DNA of 64,000 bases, taken from contig NZ_AUDK01000003.1 of assembly GCF_000425425.1 (NCBI RefSeq), forward strand, positions 62,001 to 126,000, in the 5' to 3' direction. Positions 25,161 through 32,782 of the stretch are shown piece by piece (positions within the stretch are counted from its first letter, which is position 1; the number at the start of each line of letters is the position of its first letter). The notes under the pieces are model-generated. The model did no database searches and was not told the DNA's origin. It saw only the letters and a program-made list of their open reading frames with translations. The position numbers and the translations under genes are program-made. This stretch comes from Flavobacterium daejeonense DSM 17708. Its GTDB lineage: Bacteria; Bacteroidota; Bacteroidia; Flavobacteriales; Flavobacteriaceae.

Positions 25161-26789
25161 ATGAATAATATAAAAATTAGTGGTCTTTCACTTATTTCTG
25201 CGTTGGTATTGGCAGGATGTGGTGCACAAAAAAATCTGCCCAATTATAGCGCTTTCAATGCAATAACAGCTCCTGTAGATGTTACTAAAAATAAGGAATT
25301 AACAGAAACGCAATTAAAACGTTGGAGTCATTTAGATATCGTAAAAGATACCATTCCCGGAATGAGTGTTGACAGAGCTTATACTGAATTGTTGAAAAAC
25401 AGAAAAGGACAAAAAGTTATTGTTGGAATTGTTGATTCGGGAGTAGATATTGAGCATGAAGATTTGAAATCAGTGGTATGGTCTAATCCAAAAGAAATTC
25501 CAAACAATGGTATTGATGATGATAAAAACGGTTTTGTAGATGATGTTCACGGATGGAATTTTCTGGGTGATATCGTTAAAGAGCATTTGGAATACGAAAG
25601 AATTCTAAAAGACAAAAGTTTAGTTGATGAGGTGACTTATCAGGAGGCTAAAAAAGTATACGATAAAAAAATATCAGATGCCGAAAATCAACAAAAATAT
25701 TATTCTAAATTGATTGTTAGTCTTGATAACGCAGATAATGTAATTAAAAAGCAGTTAGGGAAAGATGTTTATTCAGCAGAAGAAATGAAAGCACTGGAAT
25801 CGAAAGATACTTTGGTCCAAAAAAGTAAAACTATTTTACAAAGAATGTTTTCATACGGAATACCAATTGCCGATTTGAAAGCAGAAATTCAAAAACAAAT
25901 CGATGCTCAAAACGAATTGTTGAATGACAAAGAGAGTCTTGATATTGATTACAGAAAGATTCTGGGTGATAAACCAAATGATATTACGGATACGCATTAT
26001 GGAAACAATAACGTGATGGGTCCTGATAAAGAAGAAGCACTTCATGGAACTCACGTAGCCGGAATTGTTGCTCAAATGAGAAATAACAACATTGGTGGTG
26101 ACGGAATTGCTGATAATGTTGCAATTCTTACCGTTCGTGCCGTGCCTGATGGCGATGAGTATGATAAAGATATCGCTTTAGCTATTCGATATGCGGTAGA
26201 CAATGGAGCTAAAGTTATTAATGGAAGTTTTGGGAAAGCATTTTCTCCACATAAAAACTGGGTTTTTGATGCTATTAAATACGCTGCTAAAAAAGATGTT
26301 TTAATTGTACATGCAGCAGGGAATGATGCTAAAAATATAGATTTTTATGATAATTTTCCTAATGATTCCGAAGATAAAAAAACGGAGATTTCAGATAATC
26401 TAATTACAGTTGGAGCATTAAATTTTGAATACGATGAAAATCTTCCGGCTCGTTTTTCAAATATTGGAAAAATCAACGTGGACGTATTTGCTCCTGGTGT
26501 GAAAATTTATGCTACGGTTCCAAATAATAAATATAGATTTTTACAGGGAACTTCGATGGCAGCGCCGAATGTGGCCGGAGTTGCTGCTTTAATCCGTTCG
26601 TATTATCCAAAACTGACAGCTTCCCAGGTAAAACATATTTTGATGGATTCCGGAGTTGCTATAAACAAAGATGTGGTTGTAGGAGGGAATCCAAATGATG
26701 TTCGTCCGTTTAAAGAATTGTCAAAAACAGGAAGAATAGTAAATGCTTACAATGCGATTTTAATGGCTAATGAAATGTCAAAAAAATAA
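25161..26789 (+). CDS. S8 family (subtilisin-like) lipoprotein peptidase
   Basis: This 542-aa protein begins with a lipoprotein signal, LVLAGC with Cys20. The catalytic triad is visible: D92 in VGIVDSGVDIEHED, H295 in LHGTHVAGIVAQ and S465 in QGTSMAAPNVAGVAAL. Between Asp and His there is a long insertion (about residues 125-265), rich in Lys/Glu and probably helical, absent from classical subtilisins but known in some Bacteroidota S8 peptidases. It is likely anchored on the periplasmic or outer-membrane side. Its terminator overlaps the annotated 5' region of the next gene. The substrate is unknown. Confidence 0.9.
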   Translation: MNNIKISGLSLISALVLAGCGAQKNLPNYSAFNAITAPVDVTKNKELTETQLKRWSHLDIVKDTIPGMSVDRAYTELLKNRKGQKVIVGIVDSGVDIEHEDLKSVVWSNPKEIPNNGIDDDKNGFVDDVHGWNFLGDIVKEHLEYERILKDKSLVDEVTYQEAKKVYDKKISDAENQQKYYSKLIVSLDNADNVIKKQLGKDVYSAEEMKALESKDTLVQKSKTILQRMFSYGIPIADLKAEIQKQIDAQNELLNDKESLDIDYRKILGDKPNDITDTHYGNNNVMGPDKEEALHGTHVAGIVAQMRNNNIGGDGIADNVAILTVRAVPDGDEYDKDIALAIRYAVDNGAKVINGSFGKAFSPHKNWVFDAIKYAAKKDVLIVHAAGNDAKNIDFYDNFPNDSEDKKTEISDNLITVGALNFEYDENLPARFSNIGKINVDVFAPGVKIYATVPNNKYRFLQGTSMAAPNVAGVAALIRSYYPKLTASQVKHILMDSGVAINKDVVVGGNPNDVRPFKELSKTGRIVNAYNAILMANEMSKK

Positions 26790-26803
26790 CGCTATAATAT
26801 AGT

Positions 26804-26839
26804 AACCAAATGGAAGGACACATCATCCTTCCATTTTTT
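26804..26839 (+). terminator. terminator between S8 and M1 peptidase genes
   Basis: The arms AAATGGAAGGA and TCCTTCCATTT around a short loop (CACATCA) are followed by T-rich sequence. The hairpin contains an in-frame ATG (26810) that would extend the next gene, which is why the downstream ATG is preferred as its start. Confidence 0.75.
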
Positions 26840-26851
26840 ATTTATAATCAA

Positions 26852-28726
26852 ATGAAACAAATCTTTTTTTTAGCACTACTTTTTTCGAATGCATTTGCTG
26901 TAATGGGGCAAAACACTCCTTACTGGCAACAGGCTGTTGATTATAAGATGGAAGTAGCCATGGATGCAGAACATTTTCAATACAAAGGAAAACAGGAATT
27001 GGTATATACCAATAATTCCTCAGATACTTTAAAAAAAGTGTATTATCATTTGTATCCCAATGCTTTTCAGCCGGGAAGTGAAATGGCCGAAAGAGCCGAT
27101 TACATTCCAGATCCCGATGCCCGAATGGTCAGAAAAACCAAAGTAGATGGAGTTGAAATTAAAGAAAACCGCATTCAGCAATTAAAACCTAATGAAATTG
27201 GGTATTTGAAAATAGCTAATTTCAAACAAGATGGCGTTGCTGCAATAACCAAAACGGTAGGGACTATTTTGGAAGTGATTTTGGCAAAACCCATTTTACC
27301 TCATACCCAAACTACTTTTACGCTGAATTTTGACGGACAGGTTCCGGTGCAAATTCGTCGTTCGGGTAGAAATAATGCCGAAGGAATTGCATTTTCCATG
27401 TCGCAATGGTATCCTAAAATTGCCGAATTTGATTTTGAAGGATGGCATGCTGATCCCTATATCGCAAGAGAATTTCATGGCGTTTGGGGAAATTTTGATG
27501 TGAAAATTACCATTGATAAAGATTATGTTTTAGGAGGTTCCGGCTATTTGCAAAATCCAAACGAAATAGGTCATGGCTATCAGGATGCCGGTGTTGAGGT
27601 GAAATACCCAAAGAAAACCAAAAAACTGACCTGGCATTTCGTTGCACCAATGGTACATGATTTTACCTGGGCTGCCGATAAAGAATACCTGCACGATGTG
27701 GTAAAAGGACCAAATAATGTGGACTTGCATTTCTTGTACAAAAACAATCCTAAAATCATCGACAACTGGAAAAATTTACAGCCTTTAATGGTTAAGGTGA
27801 TGGATTTTTACAATAAAACGATAGGTGATTATCCTTACAAACAATACTCTTTTATTCAGGGAGGCGATGGCGGAATGGAATACGCTATGTGTACTTTGAT
27901 TTTAGGAAATGGGACTTTGGAAGGTATTTTTGGAACCGCTACTCATGAATTAGGGCATAATTGGTTCCAACATGTTTTGGCTTCTAATGAATCCAAACAT
28001 CCCTGGATGGACGAAGGTTTTACGACTTATGTAGAAGATTTGGCGGTAAATGAAATCACCGGAAAAAAAGTAGCAAACCCATTTGAAGGGAATTATAAAG
28101 TGTATTATTCACTGGTAAATTCCGGTAAAGAACAGCCGCTAACCACGCATGGTGACCGTTATGATTTTAACCGTTCTTATAGTATTGCTTCTTATGTCAA
28201 AGGAAGTATATTTTTGTCGCAATTAGGTTATTTAATTGGTCAGGACAAACTGGCTGAAACCATTAAAAGATATTACCATGATTTCAAATTCAAGCATCCC
28301 ACTCCCAATGATATCAAACGCACCGCCGAACGGGTTTCGGGAGCGGAACTCGATTGGTATCTGACCGATTGGACACAAACCACAAACACCATTGATTACG
28401 GAATTAGTGCTGTTACTGAAAATGGATCAAATACAACAGTAAGTTTAGAGCGAATGGGTCGCATGCCAATGCCTGTCGATTTGCAGGTGGAATATACTGA
28501 TGGGACTGTTGAGAGTTTTTATATTCCGTTGCGAATGCTATTTTTTGAAAAAGTCAATCCTAATCCGGCTATTAAAAGAACAGTCTTGAATGACTGGCCT
28601 TGGGCGAATCCAAAATACGAATTGACTATTTCAAAACCTAAAAGCATCATCAAAAAAATTACCATTGACCCAAGCGGTTTAATGGCGGATGTAAAAGCAC
28701 AAAATAATGTTTATGAACTGAAGTAA
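26852..28726 (+). CDS. M1 family metallopeptidase (aminopeptidase)
   Basis: Read from ATG 26852 (MKQIFFLALLFSNAFAVMGQ, a signal peptide), the protein is 624 aa. An upstream in-frame ATG at 26810 is rejected because it lies inside the preceding terminator hairpin and would bury the signal peptide. The gluzincin site is HELGH at 365-369 with the third zinc ligand E388 in HPWMDEGFTTY, and GGMEYAM corresponds to the GAMEN exopeptidase motif. Such enzymes remove N-terminal residues from peptides, here in the periplasm. The gene is followed by a strong terminator and marks the last clearly chromosomal gene before the conjugative element. Confidence 0.93.
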   Translation: MKQIFFLALLFSNAFAVMGQNTPYWQQAVDYKMEVAMDAEHFQYKGKQELVYTNNSSDTLKKVYYHLYPNAFQPGSEMAERADYIPDPDARMVRKTKVDGVEIKENRIQQLKPNEIGYLKIANFKQDGVAAITKTVGTILEVILAKPILPHTQTTFTLNFDGQVPVQIRRSGRNNAEGIAFSMSQWYPKIAEFDFEGWHADPYIAREFHGVWGNFDVKITIDKDYVLGGSGYLQNPNEIGHGYQDAGVEVKYPKKTKKLTWHFVAPMVHDFTWAADKEYLHDVVKGPNNVDLHFLYKNNPKIIDNWKNLQPLMVKVMDFYNKTIGDYPYKQYSFIQGGDGGMEYAMCTLILGNGTLEGIFGTATHELGHNWFQHVLASNESKHPWMDEGFTTYVEDLAVNEITGKKVANPFEGNYKVYYSLVNSGKEQPLTTHGDRYDFNRSYSIASYVKGSIFLSQLGYLIGQDKLAETIKRYYHDFKFKHPTPNDIKRTAERVSGAELDWYLTDWTQTTNTIDYGISAVTENGSNTTVSLERMGRMPMPVDLQVEYTDGTVESFYIPLRMLFFEKVNPNPAIKRTVLNDWPWANPKYELTISKPKSIIKKITIDPSGLMADVKAQNNVYELK

Positions 28727-28747
28727 TTTTACTTCTTCTCTTAATTA

Positions 28748-28784
28748 CAAAACCCGACAGCTTTTTGAAAGTTGTCGGGTTTTG
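28748..28784 (+). terminator. Rho-independent terminator of M1 peptidase gene
   Basis: CAAAACCCGACA (28748-28759) pairs with TTGTCGGGTTTTG (ending 28784), and a T run follows. Confidence 0.88.
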
Positions 28785-28995
28785 TTTTTTTATTTATGAT
28801 GTCATAAAAATAAAATCAATAATTTAAATATGATATAACTTAAGCCACCAATAAAACCAAATGTGAGTATGAAAATAGTATTCCTTTTTTTATTATTTTT
28901 TATGAATTCTTCAGTATATTTTTCCCTGTCTCGTCCTAAAAAAAGTTTACATATTTATACTTAATCCTAAAATAGATTTACAGCTCATTTTTAGT

Positions 28996-29024
28996 CCTGT
29001 TATTGGTTTACAATAATAGGACTT
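28996..29024 (+). terminator. hairpin with T run
   Basis: GTCCTGTTATTG and CAATAATAGGAC pair across a GTTTA loop with one G-T pair, followed by TTTTT. It lies in a region with TCCTAAA words that may be a mobile-element remnant. Confidence 0.5.
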
Positions 29025-29078
29025 TTTACATAATAATTCTTCCATAATTTTTCTACTTTTATATTGTTTTGTCAGTTC

Positions 29079-29150
29079 GCTTTGGTAGGGATTGCAGTAG
29101 AAATCCTTTTATTTTTTTAAAGAAAAAAGATTAATATAGCCCAAAGTAGC
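29079..29150 (+). ncRNA. flavobacterial structured intergenic element (copy 2)
   Basis: An outer stem CTTTGG (29080-29085) with CCAAAG (29141-29146) encloses a GGATT...AATCC hairpin (loop GCAGTAGA) and an arm of T-run and A-run (CTTTT to AAAAAG). The sequence GATTGCAGTAGAAATCC matches the element at 1003-1152. The stacked complementary segments suggest a folded RNA; its function is unknown to me. Confidence 0.45.
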
Positions 29151-29265
29151 TAATAAAGAGTAGTTTACAAGAACCGAAAGTGCTATCGGTAACGATTTAG
29201 TAATGGTGCTTACTGCACTCGCTTTCATCTGATTACCTTGTAAATCATTACTGCAAATTTAATAA

Positions 29266-29304
29266 AAAAAGGGTTAAGTCGTAGCGTACTTAACCCTTTT
29301 TCTG
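29266..29304. terminator. bidirectional terminator-like palindrome
   Basis: AAAAAGGGTTAAGT and ACTTAACCCTTTTT are perfect complements around a 7-base loop (CGTAGCG). It has A runs on one side and T runs on the other, so it could act in both directions, insulating the element from the chromosome. Confidence 0.75.
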
Positions 29305-29460
29305 TTTTTTCTAATCCTTTCAGAAACAGTAATTAAAAATAAATCTTTCCCAATATGGGGGCAACCTGTGATATTGGTTCCAAGATTATTTCCAAGTTTT
29401 GACAAATCAACAAAGATGTAATTCCGAAACAAGTAGTGCTAATCTCTAAACGTCTAAGCT

Positions 29461-30306
29461 ATGGAAATCGTGTTGAACAAAATATTATCGGAAATTCAGC
29501 ATAAGGAAGACAAGTTATCTTCTCAAATGATGCAAACTGCGGATGAGGCTTACCAAATGACCTTATTCCTGAAGGAAATGCTGTTTACTATAAAGATGAA
29601 AGTCTTACAGACAGGATTTAAGGATGAACAGCAGGAAATCAATTTTTTCAAGAACATTAAACCACAGATTTTAGGAAAACTCATTTATTACAATAAAGTA
29701 TTCCGTATTGAAACCACCTGCCCTGTAAGTACCGGGAAAATACACCAAAGTTACTTTGAAAACCAACTTAAAATCCTAAAATGCGAATATAAGGAAAGCA
29801 TATCCAATGAAGATTTTTACAGGTACTACCGTGCAGGAAGAACTGACCGTGACCATAGTTATTTCAGGCTCGGAAAAATCAATTACCACGATGGTTTAAA
29901 AAGTGGTGTATTTGAAATTGACCTTAGCTTTTCTACTTATTACGATAACAAAGTTGCCCATATTATAGCCAATGAATTACTTTATACTTTTTTGCTTACC
30001 AAAATAAATCCCGAAAAAAATCCCGATACCATTTTAATAAACGGAGATACACACAAAGACATTTCGTGGACTAATTCACAAAATGCACTTATTGAATTGA
30101 TTTACGCCCTGTATGCTTCCAACTCTATTGCATACGGCAAATTAGGCATCAGAAAATTAGCATTGATTTTTCAAATCTTATTCCAAACGCCCTTAAACGA
30201 CATACATCATTCTTTCCATCGAATGAAAACAAGAGCAGGCTCCCGGACAGCGTTTTTAGACCAACTCAAAATTTCCCTCGAAGAATATATGGATAAAGAC
30301 CTTTAG
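29461..30306 (+). CDS. rteC: RteC-family regulator (1)
   Basis: This 281-aa protein belongs to the RteC family known from CTnDOT-type elements, where RteC activates excision genes. Visible marks: EEINFFKNIKPQILGKLIYYNKVFRIET-like core (QEINFFKNIKPQILGKLIYYN), DFYRYYRAGRTDRDHSYFRLGKINYH, and ELIYALYASNSIAYGKLGIRKLA near the end. It is the first gene of the conjugative element and is followed by a terminator and a large palindromic operator region. A second family member is encoded at 41760-42590 on the opposite strand; two in one element is unusual. Confidence 0.85.
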   Translation: MEIVLNKILSEIQHKEDKLSSQMMQTADEAYQMTLFLKEMLFTIKMKVLQTGFKDEQQEINFFKNIKPQILGKLIYYNKVFRIETTCPVSTGKIHQSYFENQLKILKCEYKESISNEDFYRYYRAGRTDRDHSYFRLGKINYHDGLKSGVFEIDLSFSTYYDNKVAHIIANELLYTFLLTKINPEKNPDTILINGDTHKDISWTNSQNALIELIYALYASNSIAYGKLGIRKLALIFQILFQTPLNDIHHSFHRMKTRAGSRTAFLDQLKISLEEYMDKDL

Positions 30307-30330
30307 CCGTAGCAGCAAAGATGTTTCAAA

Positions 30331-30357
30331 GCAGTACATTTTGTGTACTGCTTTTTC
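30331..30357 (+). terminator. Rho-independent terminator after rteC (1)
   Basis: GCAGTACA (30331-30338) pairs with TGTACTGC (30344-30351), followed by TTTTTCTTT. Confidence 0.85.
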
Positions 30358-30393
30358 TTTGCCAACATTTGCCAATTGGCAAATGTTGGCAAA
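30358..30393. promoter_or_regulatory. 36-bp perfect palindrome, candidate operator
   Basis: The sequence is an uninterrupted perfect palindrome built from TTTGCCAA words: at 30358-30365, again at 30368-30375, and their mirror images on the other half. The 10-bp spacing equals about one helical turn. Further TGCCAAAC and CATTGGCA words follow at 30473 and 30494. It lies between rteC and two HTH genes, so a multi-site operator is the favoured reading. Confidence 0.65.
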
Positions 30394-30422
30394 AGGTTAC
30401 AACCAAATAACCTAAAACTACT

Positions 30423-30448
30423 AAAACCCTTATTCAATAAGGGTTTTT
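30423..30448. terminator. short-loop palindrome with T run
   Basis: AAAACCCTTATT and AATAAGGGTTTT pair around a single base and are followed by T residues. It may act as a second terminator after rteC (1). Confidence 0.6.
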
Positions 30449-30555
30449 CTCATTGCAAAAATTTTCAAAAAAGTGCCAAACCAATGGGTAAGCATTGGCA
30501 GACAAATACTGCCACACTTCTGAATTTTGCCCTGTGAACATTAAACAACAGTGCA

Positions 30556-30909
30556 ATGAATATTATAACAGTTGACGAAGAAGTGTGGAAGCACCTCAAT
30601 GAACGGTTGAAAGCCATTAGCGAATATATCCTTAAACTGGAAGATACAAGCTACGATAGTTTGTGGCTCAACAATCACGAAGTCTGTCAGTATCTCCACA
30701 TCAGCGAAAAAACATTGTGGCGTATGCGCACTAACGGGCAGATTGCTTTTTCAAAAATATACGGGCAGTATTTCTATACGATTGGTGCTATCAAGGAAAT
30801 GCTCAACGCTAACGCCGTGCAGACCACCGATGAATATGTGGAGCAGCTTATGACGAAAGGCAAAAGCTATATCGAAAAAGGCAGAAAGCTGAAATCAGGT
30901 AATCATTAA
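30556..30909 (+). CDS. helix-turn-helix protein of conjugative elements (1)
   Basis: This 117-aa protein has an N-terminal helical part and a MerR/excisionase-like winged HTH (about residues 38-85): LWLNNHEVCQYLHISEKTLWRMRTNGQIAFSKIYGQYFYTIGAIKEML. Such small proteins in Bacteroidota elements regulate or assist excision. A conserved ACTGCCAC word lies 48 bp upstream of the start. It is followed after 12 bp by a related gene, so the two probably form an operon. Confidence 0.8.
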   Translation: MNIITVDEEVWKHLNERLKAISEYILKLEDTSYDSLWLNNHEVCQYLHISEKTLWRMRTNGQIAFSKIYGQYFYTIGAIKEMLNANAVQTTDEYVEQLMTKGKSYIEKGRKLKSGNH

Positions 30910-30921
30910 AAGCGTACCCGT

Positions 30922-31230
30922 ATGAATATCGACAAAATGGAATTTGTGGCGTGGATGGAACGCATAATGGACAGGCTTGACATTCTCGGCAACCACATAG
31001 ACGATTTACAAAAGAAGCGCAACAGCATAGACGGTGAAGAATTACTCGACAATCAGGATTTATTGCAAATGCTGAAAATCAGTAACCGTTCCCTGCAACG
31101 CTATCGCTCCATAGGTAAGCTCCCTTATTATACCATTAGCGGAAAATTGTATTACAAGCTGTCCGATGTGCATCAGTTCATCAGGGAAAGTTTTAACCCG
31201 CCCTTGCCCAAACTGGATGCCAATAAGTGA
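30922..31230 (+). CDS. helix-turn-helix protein of conjugative elements (2)
   Basis: This 102-aa protein is a relative of the preceding one: DNQDLLQMLKISNRSLQRYRSIGKLPYYTISGKLYYKLSDVHQFIRE corresponds to the HTH and wing. The N-terminal part WMERIMDRLDILGNHIDDLQKK is probably a dimerising coiled coil. It is co-directional and 12 bp from the first gene. Excision or transfer regulation is likely, the DNA site being possibly the upstream TTTGCCAA palindrome (inference). Confidence 0.8.
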   Translation: MNIDKMEFVAWMERIMDRLDILGNHIDDLQKKRNSIDGEELLDNQDLLQMLKISNRSLQRYRSIGKLPYYTISGKLYYKLSDVHQFIRESFNPPLPKLDANK

Positions 31231-31315
31231 CAAACACTGCCTTTGAGTACCACATAGTGCAAATCAGTGAAGGCTTCCTTTACATTCGACCGTGAAATTT
31301 TAAAATTTTCAGACT

Positions 31316-32776
31316 ATGAGCGAAGAAACAATAAATAAACAGGAAATGCCCGAACAGCTTTCGGACATATTACTCGTACTGGATAAAGAGAAAATGAAAA
31401 TCCAGGCGGTAAAGAGTATTGACGAAAACGGGAAAATGGAAACCGTTGACCCCACCAAGAAGAACCAAAACCAGTTTATGCGTGTGGACAAAAGCGGCGA
31501 TTTCTTTTCCAACTTCTTTTCCAATTTTTTCAGTCAGTTAAAGAACCCTACAAACTTTACTTTCTTCAAAGTGCCTGCCCCGGTTGCTGCTGAAAAAGCG
31601 CAGGAACTCCAAAAGCACGTAGATAAGCCCACTCCACAAGGCGAAAAGGTGCTGAAAGAACACGAAGTGAAAGCAGAACCCCAACCGGATAAAAAACAAG
31701 AAAATCAAAATAATATGGCAACAGCACAAACAACAACGGAAGCAAGCGAATACCGCTACAAACCGGAGCAGATTGATTGGGACACAATGAAAAACCTCGG
31801 ATTAAGCAAGGAATATCTTGAAAAAAGAAACCTGCTTGACCCTTTGTTACGAGGTTACAAAACCAATGAACTTTTACCGATAGGCATTAACCTCGGTGGT
31901 TCTATCCTCCGCACGGATGCCCGCCTGTCTTTACAGCAAGCGGAAGATGGCAATGTTATCGTGGCAATACACGGTATCAAAAGAGAACCTAACCTGCACT
32001 TTGAGTTTTTCGGTCACAAGTTTACGGACGAAGACAAGAAAAACCTGCTCGAAACGGGCAATATGGGGCGTGTGGTCAATCTCGTAAATTCCAAAACAGG
32101 CGAACTGATGCCGTCCATTATCAGCATTGACAGGCTGACCAATGATGTGATTGCACTGCGCACGGAGTTTGTCAAAATCCCCGATGAAATTAAGGGCGTA
32201 AAGCTGAATGAGGAACAAAAGCAAACTTTAATGGAGGGAAAACCACTCTATTTAGAGGGTATGATTTCCACGAAAGGAACGGAGTTTTCGGCAACGGTAC
32301 AATTCAATGCGGACAAACGATACGTTGAGTTCCTGTTTGACAGAAGCAACAACAATCAGCAGGCGCAAACGAACCAACAGAACACCCAACAAAACAATCA
32401 GCAAAGCCAACCGCAGGAAGCTCCAAGAACTTTCAGGGGCAAAGAACTGGATGATGAGCAGTACAATAAGTTCAAAGCCGGACAAACCATATACGTTGAA
32501 CTGAAAGATAAAAAAGACCAACCATATAAAGGTTACATCACTTTTGACAAAGATACCGGAAAGACCAATTTTGAGTTTCCCGGTCAATATAAAACACGAG
32601 TAGAACCTGCCGAAACTCATAAAACGCAGACTGCCGTCAATTCGGAGGGTAAAACCAATGAAGCGACCAAGAACGTCCAAGAGCCTTTGAAATCCGGGCA
32701 GCAAAGTCCAAAAAACGAGAAACAGCAGGAGCAACAGGACAACAAGCCTGCAAAATCAAAAGGCAGAAAAATGTAG
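31316..32776 (+). CDS. DUF4099/DUF3945 domain protein
   Basis: This 486-aa protein has an acidic N-terminal part, a DUF4099-like domain (about residues 138-230: YKPEQIDWDTMKNLGLSKEYLEKRNLLDPLLRGYKTNELLPIGINLGG) and DUF3945-like repeats (about 232-345 and 370-425, including GVKLNEEQKQTLMEGKPLYLEGM and ELDDEQYNKFKAGQTIYVELKDK), linked by a Gln/Asn-rich stretch. The C-terminus is Lys-rich, ending KSKGRKM, a tail shared with the product of 53061-54413 (KRKGRRM). The family is typical of Bacteroidota conjugative elements; function unknown. Its gene precedes topB by 6 bp. Confidence 0.8.
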   Translation: MSEETINKQEMPEQLSDILLVLDKEKMKIQAVKSIDENGKMETVDPTKKNQNQFMRVDKSGDFFSNFFSNFFSQLKNPTNFTFFKVPAPVAAEKAQELQKHVDKPTPQGEKVLKEHEVKAEPQPDKKQENQNNMATAQTTTEASEYRYKPEQIDWDTMKNLGLSKEYLEKRNLLDPLLRGYKTNELLPIGINLGGSILRTDARLSLQQAEDGNVIVAIHGIKREPNLHFEFFGHKFTDEDKKNLLETGNMGRVVNLVNSKTGELMPSIISIDRLTNDVIALRTEFVKIPDEIKGVKLNEEQKQTLMEGKPLYLEGMISTKGTEFSATVQFNADKRYVEFLFDRSNNNQQAQTNQQNTQQNNQQSQPQEAPRTFRGKELDDEQYNKFKAGQTIYVELKDKKDQPYKGYITFDKDTGKTNFEFPGQYKTRVEPAETHKTQTAVNSEGKTNEATKNVQEPLKSGQQSPKNEKQQEQQDNKPAKSKGRKM

Positions 32777-32782
32777 TATAAT

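Larger units (their letters stand above)
28727..29460. other. 734-bp region holding the probable left boundary of the conjugative element
   Basis: No gene is seen. In order there is the M1 gene terminator, an AT-rich stretch with TCCTAAA words (about 28937-28975), a hairpin at 28996-29024 (GTCCTGTTATTG with CAATAATAGGAC), the second copy of the flavobacterial structured element (29079-29150) and a strong terminator-like palindrome at 29266-29304. Base composition changes toward the element's after this point. No tRNA or obvious att repeat can be named, because the right end of the element lies outside the window. Confidence 0.5.

Noticed and set aside
26810..26851. Upstream start of the M1 peptidase
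   Set aside because: The ATG lies within a terminator hairpin, and the signal peptide begins at 26852.
28937..29024. Insertion sequence end
   Set aside because: TCCTAAA words and a hairpin are suggestive, but no transposase remnant or clear terminal repeat pair could be shown.
30343..30537. 64-aa reading frame between rteC and the HTH gene
   Set aside because: It is composed of terminators and the 36-bp palindrome; no protein signature.
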